A program made the translations under genes and the position numbers. The notes beneath the pieces were generated by a model. It made no database searches. It saw nothing but the letters and a program-made list of their open reading frames with translations, and was not told the origin of the DNA. From the NCBI GenBank assembly GCA_030386875.1, contig CM059560.1, positions 25,324,683 through 25,388,682 of the forward strand: a DNA stretch of 64,000 bases. The letters are read 5' to 3'. This DNA is from Morinoia aosen. Taxonomy: Eukaryota; Arthropoda; Malacostraca; Amphipoda; Talitridae. This document shows positions 63,625-64,000 of the stretch, in pieces (position 1 is the stretch's first letter; every line of letters begins with the position of its first letter).

Positions 63625-64000
63625 GTAACTTCTCAGACTGACGAGATGAACTTCAATTTTGTTGACATAACATTTAAATTAATCACGATAATCAGCCTTA
63701 ATTGTTACCGCTGAGGAAAGGACGTTTATTTTTAAATTAAAATATAAAAATTTTGAACTACTTCCAAGATTCACTAATACTGAACGTTTATGTGTTCACC
63801 TGTTTCAAGTACAACCTAGCAAAAAAATGAATTTTTATGAGAACAAGTCTGTTGTACGACGTAGAGATCATAATCATACGTTACATTCATAGCAATTATC
63901 AAGTTCGTAACTCTGGTAATGTTTCGATATCAGAAACCTATTTTTTAGCCCGTAGGATATTGAAACATTGATTTATGGTACATTGATGATAATAATCCAT
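63625..64000. other. Intron DNA after exon 34
   Basis: AT-rich sequence with nothing recognised. The gene must continue downstream, because AAA6 and the C-terminal domain are missing. Confidence 0.5.

Overview
The window is eukaryotic nuclear DNA, most likely from an arthropod and probably an insect. It has GC-richer coding exons bounded by GT-AG introns, set in AT-rich introns full of non-LTR retrotransposons (LINEs), IS630/Tc1/mariner-type DNA elements, a SINE-like family and large minisatellites. No prokaryotic gene organisation is seen. The species cannot be named from the sequence.

One host gene spans the whole window on the + strand: a divergent dynein heavy chain. About 34 exons can be placed, and the reading phase can be followed across nearly all of them. 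They run from the end of the linker (1-122) through AAA1 (5575-8028), a degraded AAA2 (12268-21846), AAA3 (24611-26652), AAA4 (28374-36789), the stalk and microtubule-binding domain (37283-44830), AAA5 (59440-62340) and the start of AAA6 (62921-63624). Both ends of the gene lie outside the window. The stalk and microtubule-binding region keep the family pattern, but the ATPase motifs are eroded. AAA1 keeps a Walker A but loses the Walker B glutamate. AAA3 has Met for the Walker A lysine, and AAA4 has Arg for it and no acidic Walker B. AAA2 has no recognisable P-loop. Several Ser/Glu-rich insertions separate the conserved blocks. This looks like an atypical, possibly motility-dead dynein heavy chain (a DNHD1-like assignment is possible but untested), and it is the main candidate for an undescribed system.

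The introns by region: a LINE (about 1.19-4.95 kb) split by a 1.54 kb TIR element; a 4 kb foldback-like element (8.09-12.15 kb) carrying a nested DD41D-type transposon; a 27-bp minisatellite (12.83-13.04 kb); a 29-bp array (14.29-15.18 kb); a minus-strand LINE (about 15.58-18.56 kb); a perfect 72-bp-arm hairpin (19.8 kb); a 3.7 kb 22-bp satellite grading into a 20-bp array (28.86-33.5 kb); and a 14.6 kb intron (44.8-59.4 kb) with nested LINEs. In that last intron a CR1-like LINE A is split by a 7 kb I-like LINE B with two gag domains, flanked by an 8-bp target duplication, and by an inverted copy of LINE A itself.

A roughly 330-bp SINE-like family with a TAATCT tail occurs at least seven times. 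One copy directly abuts a dynein 3' splice site. Another pair forms a tandem duplication around a stray 110-bp copy of the last exon.
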